Assembly (NCBI GenBank): GCA_030789695.1
Contig: CM061130.1
Coordinates: 11,461,860 to 11,525,859 of the forward strand
From: Scilla litardierei
Lineage: Eukaryota; Streptophyta; Magnoliopsida; Asparagales; Asparagaceae
Direction: 5' to 3'
DNA length: 64,000 nt
Part shown: in pieces, positions 44,362 to 54,685 of the stretch
Numbering within the stretch: the first letter of the stretch is position 1
How the letters are laid out: the number at the start of each line of letters is the position of its first letter
Made by a program: the position numbers and the translations under genes
Notes under the pieces: model-generated
What the model was told of the DNA's origin: nothing
Databases searched by the model: none
The model's input: the letters and a program-made list of their open reading frames with translations, nothing else

Positions 44362-45000
44362 CAACCGATCGGGTGGACCAGCCACCCGATCAGTTGATGC
44401 ACACGTATCCTACCTGGACAGGAGCTGAAGAGAAGAGCAGCTCAACCGATCGGTTCAGTGATCGGGTGAGATCGACAGAGCTCTCTGTCTTTTTGAGCTT
44501 AATTCCAACCGATCGGGTGATATCTCACCCGATCGGTTCATCTGATGCTGAAGATCAACAATTCACGACCCGGTCACGCCACCTGCTCACCTCAGCGCCT
44601 GGTTGAAGCTTCTGAAGCCCGATGGCCAATGCGACAAGCAGCTCACCCGATCGGTTGATGTTTCAACCGATCGGGTGGCCTTTTCTTCCCTTTTCACGCG
44701 CTGCTGATGCATTCATTAAAGATCTGCTATCATTCCAGAGGGATTTTTGGTGATCTGTTATTTTTCTAGCATCGGTATCTTTGTTATCTTTCCAACGATA
44801 GGTTGCTTGCCCAAATCCGATTTTTCTACATTTTTTTGGAATTTTCTGAGCGCAGCTGTGTGCCGAAATGGGCTGCTGTCTGGATTTTCAGATCAACCGA
44901 TCGGTTGGTGTCCGGGTGGCCGTCTGGTTGAGCCAAATTTCAGCCGTTTAGTCTCTGTTTCATTCCACCCGATTGGGTGAACTTCCACCCGATCGGGTGG
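44362..45000 (+). repeat. Palindrome array in the element 2 LTR
   Basis: Sites of the CAACCGATCGGTTG/CACCCGATCGGGTG type, largely as inverted pairs; one has AACCGATCGGGTGA, TATC, TCACCCGATCGGTT. The last pair ends at 45000, 59 bp before the TATA box. Confidence 0.92.
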
Positions 45001-45059
45001 GCCTGTTTTGACAGTTTTATTGGGTTTTCTGGACCCGAACCGGTGGGGTTTGTGAGGGG

Positions 45060-45069
45060 TTATTTATAT
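45060..45069 (+). promoter_or_regulatory. TATA box of the element 2 LTR
   Basis: TTATTTATAT, in the same order after the palindrome array as in element 1. Confidence 0.7.
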
Positions 45070-45422
45070 GAGTTTGGGGGCACGACTTGGGGAGATCTCT
45101 TACCCATTTTTCTGCAGCTTTTCCTCCCCTTTCTTGAGAGTTTTAGGTTAGGTTAGATTGGGTTTTCTATTGCAATAAATCTTGTAAAGGATTGAAGATT
45201 CAAACGGGAGATAAGTATTTCTTTCTCTTGTTTTCCATTGTTTTGTATTGTGTTTATTTTGCTTGATGGTGAATGTTTGTATGTCTTTTCTCTTGCTTGT
45301 TTTTATGCTCTTCACCATTGAGTAGTTTTGATGAACCCTAATACGGGTTAGGGTAGGATTGATGCTTGGGATTTAAGTTGACTTGATTGCATGGTATGTG
45401 TTCGATGGAATGTGTCAATAGG

Positions 45423-45846
45423 GATTTCTAGCAATCTGAGTCCAATTCGTACGACAACACACTAGTTGTGTTGGGGATTGGGGTCCGGTGTCTTGTCCAG
45501 TCAAGATCCGCTTCGATGTATTGCTAGAAATCACATTCGACCTATTTGGCCATTAGGGTTACGCGGGGACGTTTTATTGTCATTGGCGGGAGAAAGACCG
45601 CCTCTGACCGTCGGGCAAAGGGGTAAATTTGGCGGTTGACTCTCTAGCCACAGCTCATGCCCCTAGCGTTGACATCGAGTCCTTGCGCGTGGGAACGGCT
45701 TGGACAAAATGTTGGGAGTTATCATTGTGGCCTTAATGCTCCCGGTTGCAGAGGGTGTTAATGGACATGGGAATGCCCACCGTCCAAAACCGGGTAGACC
45801 TAGCGTACCAGGCATCGACCGGAATATCGGGCCATGGTATGCTAGG
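45423..45846 (+). other. Hairpins in the R/U5 part of the element 2 LTR
   Basis: GATTTCTAGCAAT (45423-45435) pairs with ATTGCTAGAAATC (45520-45532). CCCGGTT..GGTG (45741-45757) pairs with CACC..AACCGGG (45778-45794) around TTAATGGACATGGGAATGCC. CCTAGCGTACCA (45799-45810) pairs with TGGTATGCTAGG (45835-45846, one G-T) around a loop with GACCGGAATATCGG. Confidence 0.8.
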
Positions 45847-46129
45847 TACCACCTTTCGGGGTAATGTCTCACCCTGGGTCAAGTCAAATGCCAAGTGTCA
45901 TGAGTGCTCTAGCCCGTGTTAGCGGGGATTCATTTCTTGTCATTTTATTTCTTTCTTTTATTTCTACACTTCCACCCACATTATCCGCGTATCTAGCACA
46001 TAACCTAGGCGAGGCTAGTAGCCATTCAAGCCATCCACCTCCTTGAGTTCGATATACCCGCACCCTACACTAACCGTGCACTTGCGGTAAAAAAACACCG
46101 CGCCCAAACCGTAAACGAGGCGCTAGTCA

Positions 46130-46600
46130 CCTCGCCACCCAAATCAGAGAAGGGCACGGGCCGGGCTACGTGCTCGCTCTCCCCCTCAAGCAAAGGCTTC
46201 GGGGCAAACCTCGCTTCACCACCCAAACTGGAGAAAAAGGGCACGGGCCGAGTCACGCGCTCGCTCCCCCCTATGAAGACTTCGGGGCAGGATCCGTCCT
46301 CGCCATCCAAACTGGAGAAAAAGGGCACGGGCTGAGCCACACGCTCGCTTCACCCTTACGAAGACTCTGGGGGTAGGATCCATCCTCGCCACCCAAACCG
46401 GAGAAGGGCATGGGCCGGGCTACGCGCTTGCTCCCCCCCTCAAGCAAAGACTCCGGGGCAAGCCTTACAAGCAAAGGGCACAAGCCGAGCTACGACTCCC
46501 TCCCCCTACGAAGGCTCCAGGACATGATACGTCCTCGCCACTCAAACTGGAGAAGGGCTCAGACCGAGCCACTCGCTCACCGTCCTCCCAAACAGACCCA
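46130..46600 (-). repeat. Degenerate ~85 bp tandem repeat of a Tat-like element
   Basis: Five to six units share CTCGCCACCCAAA..GGAGAA, GGGCACGGGCCGAG, CACGCGCTCGCT and CTTCGGGGCA. Unit lengths vary (about 70-89 bp). On the minus strand several units read in one frame as RPVPFFSSLGGE-like peptides. Tandem repeats near the 3' end are typical of Tat-lineage elements. The array starts directly at the end of the element 2 LTR. Confidence 0.8.
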
Positions 46601-46978
46601 ATGAGTAGGGCGCCAACGCGAAGATCGGAAGCTCCAGGAAATTTAAGAGATGGAGAAGGCAAGGATGGATTGGGAAGAGGAGTCCCAACTCGAGCGACCG
46701 AATGTAAACCCCCACTTCCCGATCACCCGGTTGGCATACCCTCTCCTAAGGCATGGGGAGGCGCACTTCGCAAGGCAGACGGACGAATCGCGCCCGAATC
46801 TCCTTAATGTTAAGCCTGACTGGCCTACATCGGATGGCCGCGATCATCCTCGGCACATCTGTTCGCCACATACTCTGCCGCCGAGACCTCTGCGCCACTG
46901 TAACCTCTCTTCTTCCACTGACTCCTCTCCCACCCCCTACCCCCCGCTATCGCTTCTGAACTCAAAACGAGAAGCCAT
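46578..46978 (-). pseudogene. Antisense extra ORF (N-terminal part) of the left Tat-like element, decayed
   Basis: The ATG is at 46978-46976 (MASRFEF). The following sequence aligns with the better copy at 51275 (both contain IRSLELGL/VRSFELGL, FPIHP, LLNFLELPIFALAP), though frame changes and stops are present. The homology ends near 46578, where the tandem repeats begin. It is antisense to the LTR at 47464-48600. The family (gypsy-type transposon domain, PF04195-like) is inferred from my recollection of the motif F(P)IHP..L..LNF..L.I..LAP.S. Confidence 0.7.
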
Positions 46979-47152
46979 CGATCGAGGGGTTCAAGAGATT
47001 ACCTAAGGAAGAAGCTCAGCTAAAGAGGCCGACCGGAAACGGATCTCCAACGAAGGCAACGGCAACAGCGTCGGTGAGCGACAGACGGAGGCTGGAAAGA
47101 GCGAAGAGAAATCGAAATCTGGAGAAATGTTCGATCGGTCCTCTATTTTTCC

Positions 47153-47160
47153 TATTTATA
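47153..47160 (-). promoter_or_regulatory. TATA box of the antisense extra ORF, left Tat-like element
   Basis: The minus strand reads CTATAAATAGG, about 175 nt upstream of the ATG at 46978. It lies inside the element between LTR and ORF, so the ORF has its own promoter. Confidence 0.65.
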
Positions 47161-47463
47161 GCAAACGACATGCCATCCCGACCGTCGATACACCGCCACG
47201 CGGCACCCATCGGAACGCCTCTGGTGCCTCGGCTGGCGTGACTATCACTTCAGCCACGCGTCGCATGTTCAATGGCAGAGGAGCTTCGATTCCCCCCGCC
47301 CTTTCAAAAATGTAATAATGGCTGGCAGGGCGGGAACCCCGAAGCTGCAGCCGTCGCATCCTAGCACGACACAATGCCCCAACTGCCTTTTTCGGTGAAG
47401 GGAGTTGATACGTCATCCGAGCCGAAGTGGGCATCCCCCTCGAACTCAAATACCAGAGGAAAT

Positions 47464-48600
47464 TGTTACGACCTTAAGATCGTGATAGCTCGACCTTCCA
47501 TCTCAGTCCGTCAATTCACTGCTCCATCAGGAAGAACAGCGGCCCAGCGATGGGGCGCTCCTCGCCCGAACTTCAGAGGCCGCTTGCCTATTTTCCCGGG
47601 CCAGCGGGGCGCCTGTCGACCCTAGAGTCCGACACGACTGGGGGGCCGTCGACACTCCGCCTCGGCCGTTGATAATGGCACGCCCCACCATGGTCCCAGC
47701 GGGTCGTGCGCCCGTTCTCTCCTAGTTTGCCGGGAACGGCGCCCAAGGTGTACGTCTGGACCGCTTCTCATCAATCTGGGGAGGCCCGGCAAACCATCGC
47801 TAGCCCCGCCCCTGGAAGGCGCTCCGACGATTCTTTGGCACATTGGACACGACAAATGACCTAGTACAGGGACGCTACTGACACTAACATCGCCCGACCA
47901 TCTAACAAAGAACCCCCTGGCCGCTGCGTCCCCTGACATTTAATGCTTTCGGCCCTGACATCCTGACAAAAACACTCGTGGCCGTTGCGTCGTCTGACAA
48001 AAGCATGGCTGACACCCCTGATCCTGACATCCTCGTCCGATGCTTCCGCTGACAGTTGAGCCAGCTCAGCACGCCAAGCTAGCACACCAGGTCAGCCTCA
48101 CCTAACCACCTCCATCAGGTATAAATCCCCCCGCCTCCAACAGGGCGGAGGGCTGAAAAATTATCTCTTGATCTCATTATTCACACACAATAACAAATGT
48201 CTTTCATATCTTTGTTCTTCCACTTCCGATAGCTCGTCACGTACGGTCGACTCGCTCTTAGTCCGACCTGCGTGACTGGCCCCCGCTTTAAGACCTATCA
48301 CTAACTTAGGCATCGGAGAGGCTAAGGGTTGGACCCCAACCCGGCCTTTCTGACGAGCTGCTCCTTGTGTAGGTCAGCCCATCGTCACGAATTGCGCTCC
48401 GCCCTTACCTCCGGCAGTGCGGTCGCAGGGCAAAGTCCCTGGGGAGTTGATTCTGTGGTCGGTTTTCGTGGTGTGCTTAGCCTCTTCATCACACTAATCA
48501 TCTGTCAAATAGCCTACCCTAATCCCACCATAAACCTAACCATCGTGCCCTTGGTTCCTGGTAATACAAATTCATTGTATGCGAGTTTTACCCCGCAACA
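47464..48600 (+). repeat. 3' LTR of the left Tat-like element (plus orientation)
   Basis: TGTTACGACCTTAAGATCG to CCGCAACA, 1137 bp. A purine run (AGAGGAAA) precedes it. A TATA box (GTATAAATCCCCCC, near 48119) lies in the second half. It is homologous, inverted, to 49625-50771. The terminal words TGTTACG and CG(C/T)AACA are inverted copies. Confidence 0.85.
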
Positions 48601-49624
48601 GCTTAAATTCAATAAGTAGCAGCAAAAATTCAATCTTCACAACATGTCTGGAATTCTATTACACTGGACACAGTTTAGTAAAATGGACATCCGTACCTGC
48701 ACACACAATGTAATTTTATGTTCTTGGTCTCGTTGTAAAGTTAACAAGTTTTTCTACAATTTCATCACTGTGCATATTTTTCAAAATTCTGACTGAAACA
48801 GGCTCAAAAACAGCAATCTTTACAGACCCTAAAATCTGTCTTTAAAACAAACTGAACAGGTTTCACCAAATAATTCACCATAAATCACCTACTTGATATT
48901 TTTGCATGAAATTTTATCTGTGAATCCAGGACTAACATATCTACAACTTTCATTCAGGACATTTTGTCAACTTCTCATGAAATATTAATGTTATTTGCCC
49001 ATGTATTGTCACTTCTGCAAATTCCTGCAAGCTGAAACATTAAAGTGGTGTTATGAATTATGTATTATTGCTAATTCACTCTTTATAGTGCATGATTATT
49101 GTGTTACATGAAAGATAGATTCTTGATATATGTTCCTAATGGATTTGCTAATGTGCTCATGGACATGCATGTCATGCCCATCACGTGTTTGTGAAAATAC
49201 CTCATTGAAATAGAAATTGAGAAAACTTGAGAAATGTGCTTCAATAAACCAAGTTATGGATTTGTGATGCTGCGAGACATATATGGCATGATTTCATAAG
49301 CGATATACCAATGAGTTGTGATGGAGGGCAGGTCACTTTAGTGTATGATCCATGTTGATATGTGACGTGGTTATGATGGAGAGCATGACACTTAGGTGCA
49401 TGACCCAGATCGATATGAATGAGAAACGTTGACACTGTGAAACCATGCCATCCTGGCTCTTATAAGATGACTTATGATGTTTAATTGATGATTTATAATG
49501 TCACAGTCCTCTCTAATGAGGGTGAGTTAGCAAAACCCAGATTTAGGGTGGAAATTCGAGTAAATTGTGGATATGAGGCCTGGACTGAGAAGTTGGAGGA
49601 AATGATAATGTGATATATGATACC
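48601..49624. other. 1.0 kb spacer between two inverted Tat-like LTRs
   Basis: AT-rich DNA without coding domains. A ~62 bp duplication (ATGGAGGGCAGGTCACTT.. and ATGGAGAGCATGACACTT..) lies near 49320-49430. The flanks of the two LTRs (GCTTA and ATACC) do not match, so the LTRs are not the ends of one insertion. Confidence 0.6.
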
Positions 49625-50771
49625 TGTTACGAGGAGGAACTCGCGTACAATGAATTTGTATTGAGGGAAACCAAGGGCACGGTGGTTACGTTGATAAGAG
49701 GGTTTAGGTGGGCTATTTAACAAGTGATTAGTGGGGTGAAGAGGCTAGACTTGCCGCCGGGGGTGGCCTCGGAGTCAAATCTCACCGGACACGTCGGAAG
49801 AAGATCGGGTGGCGGGAGCCAAAGGTTGACGTCGACCAAGAGGCGAGCTTTCCTGCACCACGAGCAACTCGTCAGAAGGGCGGGGTTGGGGTCAAACCCT
49901 TAGCCCCTCCGATGCCTAAGTCAGTAATAGGACTTAAAACAGGGGCTAGACACGCCGGTCGGACTGAGGGTGTGTCGACCGTACGTGGCGAGCTATAAGT
50001 GGGAGAACAAAGATATGGATGACCTTTGCTCTCGTGTGTGAATAATAGATTGAGAGAGAGAATTTGCCAACCCCCTCACCGTAAGAAGTGGGGGGGGGGG
50101 GGTATTTATACTTGATGGGAGATGACTAGGTGGGGCTGACCTGGCATGCCGACTAGACGCGCTGAGCTGGCTCGGCTGTCAGCGGAAGCTTCGGACGAGG
50201 ATGTCAGGGGCAGGAGTGTCTGCCCCTCTTTTTTCAGACGGCGCAACGGCCAGGGGCACTTTTGTCAGGATGTCAGGGCTGAAAGCATTAAGTGTCAGGG
50301 GGCTCAGCGGCCAGGGGTGCTTTGTCAGGTGGTCGGGCGGCGTTAGTGTCAGTCGTGTCCTTACACTAGGTTGTTTGTCGTGCATGATGAACTATAGGTC
50401 CGGCCATGCTATCCTCGGCGGCGGGGTTCGCGAGGACCCGCCGGGTCGACCTGTTCGAGGGTTGTTCAGCCCGGCCGCGTACCTCTTCGGTCGCAGGTCG
50501 TCGATCGCTGGCAAGGAGGGATATGCCCACGCCTCCGTCAGCATCCCGGGCGGCGCTGTCGTTGCGCTCCCTAGGCGCCCTGCCCCCATGGCGGGCCGAG
50601 CGACTGCGGTTGTACGCCTCGTCCGGGAGGGGGGAGTGCTGCGAGGTGCGCCCATTCTCCTGTTGCCTCGGTCCTCCGGGGCGGTGGCCCTTTCGCATAA
50701 GGGGTGATTCAACGAGGTATGTCACCGGATCTAGGCGGGAGTCAGACTCCCCCGATCTTTAGGTCGTAACA
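49625..50771 (-). repeat. 3' LTR of the right Tat-like element (minus orientation)
   Basis: Minus strand: TGTTACGACCTAAAGATCGG (from 50771) to CTCGTAACA (49625), 1147 bp. GGCCGGGGGAAAT precedes it on that strand as a polypurine tract. The TATA box is followed by a C run (TATAAATACCCC..; 13 G on plus, 50090-50102). Internal sequence lies to the right. Confidence 0.85.
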
Positions 50772-51078
50772 ATTTCCCCCGGCCTTCGAGCTTGAGGCGG
50801 GAGCCTGGCTCGGCTTGGAGGGCGAACTATCTCCGACGTTCTGGACCATCGGTAAGGACCCTGGCCCATGCCCGGGGGTGGCGGCGTTAGCCTCGGAACT
50901 CCCGCCTTACTGGTCATTATTACGATTCGAAAAGGGGGTAGAGAAAAATGAAGCGTCTCCACGATTGGGTTCGCGACACGTGGATGAAGTGACACTCACA
51001 CCAGTCGAGGCGTCAAGGACATCTCGATGGGCGTCGCGTGGCAGAGGACCGACGGCCGTGATGACCCGGTGGCCCACT

Positions 51079-51090
51079 TTACAAATAAAA
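51079..51090 (+). promoter_or_regulatory. TATA-like box of the antisense extra ORF, right Tat-like element
   Basis: TTACAAATAAAA, about 195 nt upstream of ATG 51275. Weaker than the left copy's CTATAAATAGG but at the matching distance. Confidence 0.45.
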
Positions 51091-51274
51091 AGGTTTGGAA
51101 GGCGGTCGGCAGGAGTTTTTCATCCATCTTTGATTCTTCTCTGGTGTTCAATACTTCTGTCTATCGCTTGCTGGCTAGGTTACGACTTCCACCGCCGGTC
51201 ATCTTCTTTCGAAAGTCTTCCTGATTTGACAGATCAGCAAGGTAATAATAATTAATTTCCTTTCTTTCCGACCG

Positions 51275-53274
51275 ATGGCTTCTCGTTTCGAGGTCGGAGG
51301 CGGTAGCCGAGTGGGGGAGGAGGAGTTGGTGGGAGAGGGGGCGTTGCCACGGGGGGTGCGGCGGCCTAGGGAGAGGGGGTCATGGCGTTCCGTTGTCCCG
51401 AGAGCGATTGGATCCCTCCGATGTAGGTTGGATAGGATGAACATCAGGGAGATTCGCGTGCGGTTCGTGCGACAACCCTATGAGGTTCGGGTCCCCGGGT
51501 CAGAGGAAACGGTGTGTTCGCCTGGAGATAATGAGGTCGGGGTCTATGTCCGGTCATTCGAGTTGGGGCTCCGTTTCCCGATCCATCCGTATTTGCTTTA
51601 TCTATTGAATTTCCTGGAGTTGCCGATATTTGCCCTAGCGCCCCGTTCCTGGGGCTTGTTGGTGGGGTTTGTCGTTTTGTGCCTTGCCTGCTCCTTGAGT
51701 CCCTCACTGGCACTGTTCCAGCATTTCTTCGTAGTCCGAAAGAGGGGAATGTATCATTGTGTTTGCGCTAGGAGAGGACGAGAACTTATCCGTGGGGTGC
51801 CCGACGATGTCGGCGAATGGATGAGGGAGTTCGCCTTCGTGATGATGCCAAGCGACATGGTGTTGATGTCAAACTGGGGGGCGCGGAATCCACTAGTGAA
51901 TGAAAGGGTGGAGTTGACTGGGGAAGATATTGCAAGAGCTCAGATTCTGATGGAACTGCCCGAGGCGTACCGTCAGCTAGCGAGTTTGACGCGGAGCAGC
52001 CGGCTCACCCAGGACTTTTGGCCCCTAGGTATCTTTGATATTTGGTAGACCTTTAACTAGGCTTACCCTGATCTCTTTTTCCTTCGTAGATGGGGACGTG
52101 ATGCGAGGGCCGGAGGAGGTGTCGAGATTGGCCGGAGCCCCCGTCTCTGAGGACACTGATCCTCGCGAGAAAGGCAAGGGGGTGGCGAGCAAGGTAGGAT
52201 CCTGGGAATGGGGAGGCGGGGTCTCCCGTGGGGATAGGGCGCATCCGGAACGGAGGGCGGCCGAATCAGGTATCTCTGCCAATGGGCCCGGTGAAGGTCT
52301 TCCTGCGGGCTCATCCGCGTGGGAGGCTGGTCCCTCTGTCCCGCCGAGGGTATCGGAGGTGGTCGAGCCTCGCAAGGCGCGTTTGGTTCAGAAATGGCCA
52401 TACGGGATCCCTTCGTGGGATATGGGGCGGTCGTCGAGCCCGAGTTGTGAGGGCGCCCTCATTCGTTACAAGAGGACTCGAGAGGAGGTCGAGGCGTATC
52501 CAGAGGTCCGTCTCCGTAAGTTTCCTTTTTGAGTAGGCTGTGATGAGTCGGTTTTTGAGGACACCGGGGTGGCGGCGCGCCTTGTCGAGTATTACGGGTT
52601 ATCGCGTGATCGCGAATCCTTGACTCGTGTGGGGGTGGAACGGTTGTGCGGCTCTGCTGTATGGCACGTCGTGTAGGTAAGTCGGTTCTCTCGCCTCATC
52701 CTTAGGCTTTCTTTATTCGTGCCCCACTAACTCGGGTCTTTTGTAGATGGTTACGGACCTGGCAGCCTTGCGGGGTCGCATTCCTGTGGCCGCCACCAGA
52801 GCATCTCTTGAGGTAGCGAGGGCGAACCTCGGCGAGGTCAAGGTGAAGCTGAGGAACACGGAAGAGGAGCTGGAGAAGGTTAGGAGGGCCTGCGAGGTGG
52901 AAAGGGGGCGGGCCGCATACTTCGATTCGTCAAAAGCAACGGTTGAGCGTCAACTCCTAGAGGTGACGAGGGAGAGGGATGACATCCGGTCATCGCACGC
53001 TGCAGAGCTGGCTAGCAAGGCGGAGGTGATCGCGTTACAGAGGCGGCAAATAACCGGCCTAAAGGAGGCCCTTGAGGCGGAGAAGAGGGAGAAGGGTATT
53101 GTGATGCGACGGCTGGAGGAAAGGCGGGAAGCTGAAGGCGAAGTGATCGAGGCCGCTATTCGCCGCTACCATGACGAGCATGTGTTGCCGATGTTGCAAG
53201 AGGTGAGGGATGCGGGAGTTCGTCAGGTGGCGAGAGATGTGAGGGCTCGATCGGCTGAGAGGCGGCGTCGCTGA
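51275..53274 (+). pseudogene. Spliced antisense extra ORF of the right Tat-like element (three exons)
   Basis: Exon 1 (51275-52028): MASRFEVGGGSRVGEEEL, then a domain with VRSFELGLRFPIHPYLLYLL, NFLELPIFALAPRSWGLLVG, FVVRKRG.YH; this resembles the putative gypsy-type transposon domain (PF04195). Intron 1 (52029-52089, GTATCT..TCGTAG) keeps the frame. Exon 2 (52090-52676) is polar and Gly/Pro-rich, with the premature stops TGA 52530-52532 and TAG 52674-52676. Intron 2 (52677-52746) has the ideal donor AG/GTAAGT and ends TTTTGTAG. Exon 3 (52747-53274) is a long Arg/Glu-rich coiled coil (LGEVKVKLRNTEEELEKVRR). Without the stops it would be about 622 codons. It is antisense to its element (3' LTR at 49625-50771). 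Antisense extra ORFs next to the 3' LTR are known in the Tat lineage. Function unknown. Confidence 0.75.
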
Positions 53275-54231
53275 GGAGGTGGGTTTGGGGAATCCTGTAC
53301 CTTCTTGTGAGGGTTATAACCAACGTCTTGTTGTAGTGTGCGGAAGGTTCAATGTATAACTTTGTTAATTGGATAAATGCATAGTGTTGGTCTTGTGTTA
53401 GACTGTCTTCTTCCTTGTTGTGCCAATAGACCATTACTTTTGTGAGGGACGTAACTGCCCCCAACTTCGCTCTGCCGAGGATATTCGGGTCGTCGGGAGA
53501 GGGAAGTTGAGATATACCTCATTTGTCCGAGGTTTGTTGGGGAACTAAGTGTGAATCCCCGTGGAATGCGGAGGCGGGGCGAGGTGGCACCGTCTGTACG
53601 ATCGTTTGGGGAGCGTTGAAACCAAAATCCGACATTGATTAAGCAGCGCGTCCCAGTTTCGGCCGCCCCGATTGAGGTCGGACTTGTAATTGGTACGAGC
53701 GGCGCATTCATGTTTCGGTCGCCCCTACGGAGGCCGGACTCATCCTTTGCGTGAGCAGTGCATAGAAAGAAGAAGCTAGGAGTGGCGTGGTTTCAAATGG
53801 GGGTAATCATTTCGCCGGGATTTGGGCGGGAATCGAAGGGGCTTGTTGGTGGTCGTGTGACTAGACGTCAGCCTGTCGATTCGACGGCGGGCGGGAATCG
53901 AAGCGACCCGAGCACTTGAAAGCGGACGCGTGGCAGAAGTGACGGCTGCCATTACGCGAGGCGTCAGACCACGTGGATTGACGCCGGATAGAGAACGGAT
54001 TGATGACACGTGTCGCGAGGTCGACGATCACGATGCTTTGCGTAGTCGCGTAAAAAGATCTCAGGGAGGGGAGCGAAGCAAAGCTGATTGTTGGGCGAAG
54101 GTTTTGCAAGCGGCTGAAGTTTGTCGGAGATTTCATTATCCTTGCCGGAGTCGTCCTCGTGGGAGCGGTTGTCGGCGTAGCTAAGCCGTCTGATTCGTCG
54201 GAGCCCGTTAGGTAAGAGGTCTGTTTTATAG
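53275..54231 (+). other. Downstream region of the extra ORF and leader of a second copy
   Basis: No coding domain. 53900-54231 parallels 50940-51274 in content (ACACGTG-containing promoter, TAAAAAG box near 54050, CTGATT..GGTAA before an ATG). It looks like the promoter and leader of a second extra ORF. Confidence 0.5.
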
Positions 54232-54333
54232 ATGTCTTCCTCGACGTCTTCGTTTCGTGGTCAAGGGTCGAGGGTGGTTGGGGAAGGGAGCTCCGTCGCG
54301 GAGACTGGGGAGGTGCCCTTGATCGCGACCGGG
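54232..54333 (+). pseudogene. Start of a second antisense extra ORF, cut by element 3
   Basis: ATG 54232 opens MSSSTSSFRGQGSRVVGEGS, similar in layout to MASRFEVGGGSRVGEEEL at 51275. After 34 codons the frame runs into the element 3 LTR at 54334. The remainder should lie beyond the other end of element 3, outside the window. Confidence 0.5.
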
Positions 54334-54685
54334 TGTACACCCTAAAGAGCGACCGTGTAGTTTTACCGCAAGCGCACGGTGTAGCGGCGAGCGGGTATCG
54401 AACACAGGGAGGACGTATGATAGTGCCTTCTCTGAACAACCTGGCTATAGGGACAGAAAAGTAGGAAATTGCCTTTCGACGATGTTGTCACAATCGTCAA
54501 ACAATGTAAAGAGATATAAAATCAAATAAAGAGGCCTAGGGAATAGGGAATCCCCGCTACTCACCGTATCTCGTCGTTGTGATTCATCGGTTTCACAATT
54601 GCTAGGGTAGAATGTCAGGTGAACTAGTTGCAACTGAATGTAAAACCTGGCTCACGCTCTCGCGCTGTTGCCGGTCTATAACGAA

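Larger units (their letters stand above)
42281..46129 (+). mobile_element. Element 2: 3' part of an Athila-like element
   Basis: From about 42290 (GGAGGACGAGGACTC) the sequence parallels the 3' untranslated region of element 1 (from 31063), including AGCTTGGGGGA motifs near 42418 and 42659 and the polypurine tract before the LTR. Gag, ORF2 and the 5' LTR are missing. The element belongs to the same palindrome family as element 1 but its LTR is longer and clearly diverged. Confidence 0.85.
44116..46129 (+). repeat. 3' LTR of element 2
   Basis: Starts TGACGTGTG after GGGAGATTT and ends GCGCTAGTCA; 2014 bp. It has a palindrome array (44362-45000), TATA box (45060-45069) and, from about 45550, the same GC-rich block as element 1 with two shared-loop hairpins. 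No primer binding site follows, so it is a 3' LTR. Confidence 0.9.

Noticed and set aside
50201..50762. Several overlapping ORFs of more than 100 codons in the right Tat-like LTR
   Set aside because: GC-rich LTR sequence has few chance stops; no domain is recognisable and the matching left LTR (47464-48600) does not keep the frames.
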